In this document: in pieces, positions 63,181 through 64,000 of the stretch | Layout of the letters: every line of letters begins with the position of its first letter | Numbering within the stretch: position 1 is the stretch's first letter | DNA from: an uncultured Pelagibacteraceae bacterium | GTDB taxonomy: Bacteria; Pseudomonadota; Alphaproteobacteria; Pelagibacterales; Pelagibacteraceae | Length of the DNA stretch: 64,000 bases | Reading direction: 5' to 3' | Assembly: GCA_902611815.1 (NCBI GenBank) | Contig: CACMAZ010000003.1 | Coordinates: forward strand, 1 to 64,000 | Notes under the pieces: generated by a model | Database searches by the model: none | Told to the model about the DNA's origin: nothing | What the model saw: only the letters and a program-made list of their open reading frames with translations | Made by a program: the position numbers and the translations under genes

Positions 63181-64000
63181 ATCTAAAAATGACATTATAG
63201 ATTATTTTGCATCAGGCATTAAGCAAGATGAATTAATAGGTGTTGAGAATGAGCAGTTTTTATTCAATATTAAAACAAACAAAAGAGCCGAATATGAAAA
63301 TATTCAAAAATTATTACAAATTTTTATAACAAAATTTGGCTGGCAAGAAATTAAAGAAAACGAAAATTTAATAGGGCTAAAATTTAATGGTAAATCGATA
63401 TCGCTAGAGCCTGGAAATCAAATTGAGTTATCAGGAGACAAATTAAAAAATATTCATGAGGTTTGTGTAGAGTTGCACAATTTTCAAAAAGAATTAGACT
63501 CAGCTTGTTTTGATACTAATTTAACAAATATGGCAACAGGGTACGATCCTGTGACTAAATTAAAGGATGTACCTAATAATCCAAAAGAAAGATACAAAAT
63601 AATGACAAATGAAATGCCAAAAGGTGGCGAGCTAAGTTTAAATATGATGTACCAAACATCTGGAACGCAAGTAAACATGGACTATAGCTCTGAAGAAGAT
63701 TTTAAAAAAAAATTTAAGTTGATGTGTTACTTAACACCTTTAGCAATTGGCATATTTGCTAATTCAGCTGTATATGAAAACAGAGCAAGTGGTTATTTAT
63801 CTTATCGTGCAAAAGTCTGGCAAAATACCGCGAGAGCGGGTCTACCGAAAATATTTTTAGAAAACATGGATTTTGAAAAATACGCAGATTTCATTATTAA
63901 ATTTCCTTTATTATTTATTGAAAAAAATAACTCTTACCATTATGGGGGTGACCAAACATTTAAAGACTTTATGGAGGGAAATTTACAATCTAACAAATCT
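63170..64000 (+). CDS. gshA: Glutamate-cysteine ligase, plant/alphaproteobacterial type (3' end outside window)
   Basis: 277 codons are visible from ATG 63170 to the window edge, all open. LIGVENEQFLF at the N-terminus supplies the ATP/metal Glu pair, followed by SLEPGNQIELSG, MYQTSGTQVNMDYSSEEDF and YENRASGYLSYRAKVW, diagnostic of the GCS2/plant-type ligase. It makes gamma-glutamylcysteine, the first step to glutathione. Its start lies inside the amidotransferase gene (11-nt overlap), indicating tight coupling. The second step (gshB) is not in the window. Confidence 0.9.
   Translation, partial: MEIKSKNDIIDYFASGIKQDELIGVENEQFLFNIKTNKRAEYENIQKLLQIFITKFGWQEIKENENLIGLKFNGKSISLEPGNQIELSGDKLKNIHEVCVELHNFQKELDSACFDTNLTNMATGYDPVTKLKDVPNNPKERYKIMTNEMPKGGELSLNMMYQTSGTQVNMDYSSEEDFKKKFKLMCYLTPLAIGIFANSAVYENRASGYLSYRAKVWQNTARAGLPKIFLENMDFEKYADFIIKFPLLFIEKNNSYHYGGDQTFKDFMEGNLQSNKS

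Overview
The window is about 70% A+T and packed almost end to end with genes. No stretch longer than about 200 bases lacks a coding region. The protein families, lysine- and asparagine-rich composition, tiny intergenic gaps and gene content point to a marine alphaproteobacterium of the SAR11 clade (Pelagibacterales, Candidatus Pelagibacter-like). That content includes hflKC-degP-miaA, ilvBHC-leuA next to mreBCD-mrdAB, TRAP and PotABCD-type uptake systems, PxpABC, photolyase, a GMC oxidoreductase and a plant-type GshA. This is a judgement from gene content, not from a marker tree. I see no rRNA, tRNA, CRISPR array, insertion sequence or phage block.

Layout. 1-1475: the end of a surface protein with a beta-propeller-like repeat and an autotransporter-type barrel. 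1478-9698: the Mrp ATPase, then hflK-hflC-DUF2065-degP-miaA, then two secreted coiled-coil proteins in divergent orientation, one of them a serine protease carrying 54-bp tandem repeats. 9747-14761: branched-chain amino-acid genes ilvB-ilvH-ilvC and leuA, with hairpins in front of ilvB and leuA. 14763-20265: the rod-shape operon mreB-mreC-mreD-mrdA-rodA. 20309-28115: small metabolic, redox and membrane genes (DadA-like, DMT exporter, HDAC-like, MsrB, glutaredoxin, LysE, ProC-like, a GNAT-like protein, an exported gamma-glutamylcyclotransferase-like protein, TerC).

28231-34727: a TRAP transporter (dctP-dctQ-dctM) next to pxpA and pxpB-pxpC (ATP-dependent 5-oxoprolinase) and panB. Together with the exported GGCT-like gene just upstream, this reads as a possible 5-oxoproline release, uptake and salvage neighbourhood. 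34730-44678: an orphan LivK-type binding protein, then an Asp/Glu-racemase-fold enzyme (EutA-like), an M24 hydrolase resembling ectoine hydrolase DoeA, a PotABCD-type transporter and a FadN-type fusion enzyme. 44671-50086: cyclophilin, an exported HExxH protein, an agmatinase-family ureohydrolase, an aldehyde dehydrogenase, ArgE and CsaA. 50170-55608: aconitase, a YfgM/BamB-like envelope pair, a cupin-like protein and YjbQ. 55605-58847: photolyase, diaminopropionate ammonia-lyase and glyoxalase I. 59043-61192: a two-gene GMC dehydrogenase operon with a structured leader and a strong terminator. 61336-64000: a GpsA-like dehydrogenase, a glutamine amidotransferase and the start of gshA, which runs off the window.

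Regulation visible in the DNA is sparse but patterned. The three convincing hairpin terminators or processing hairpins all follow genes expected to be very highly expressed (dctP, potD, the GMC gene). All nine convergent gene pairs interlock within -11 to +2 nt, with no room for a terminator. Several start-proximal inverted repeats (ilvB, leuA, LysE-family exporter, acnA, GMC operon) are candidate cis-regulatory RNAs or operators. They are the most likely place for something undescribed in this window.
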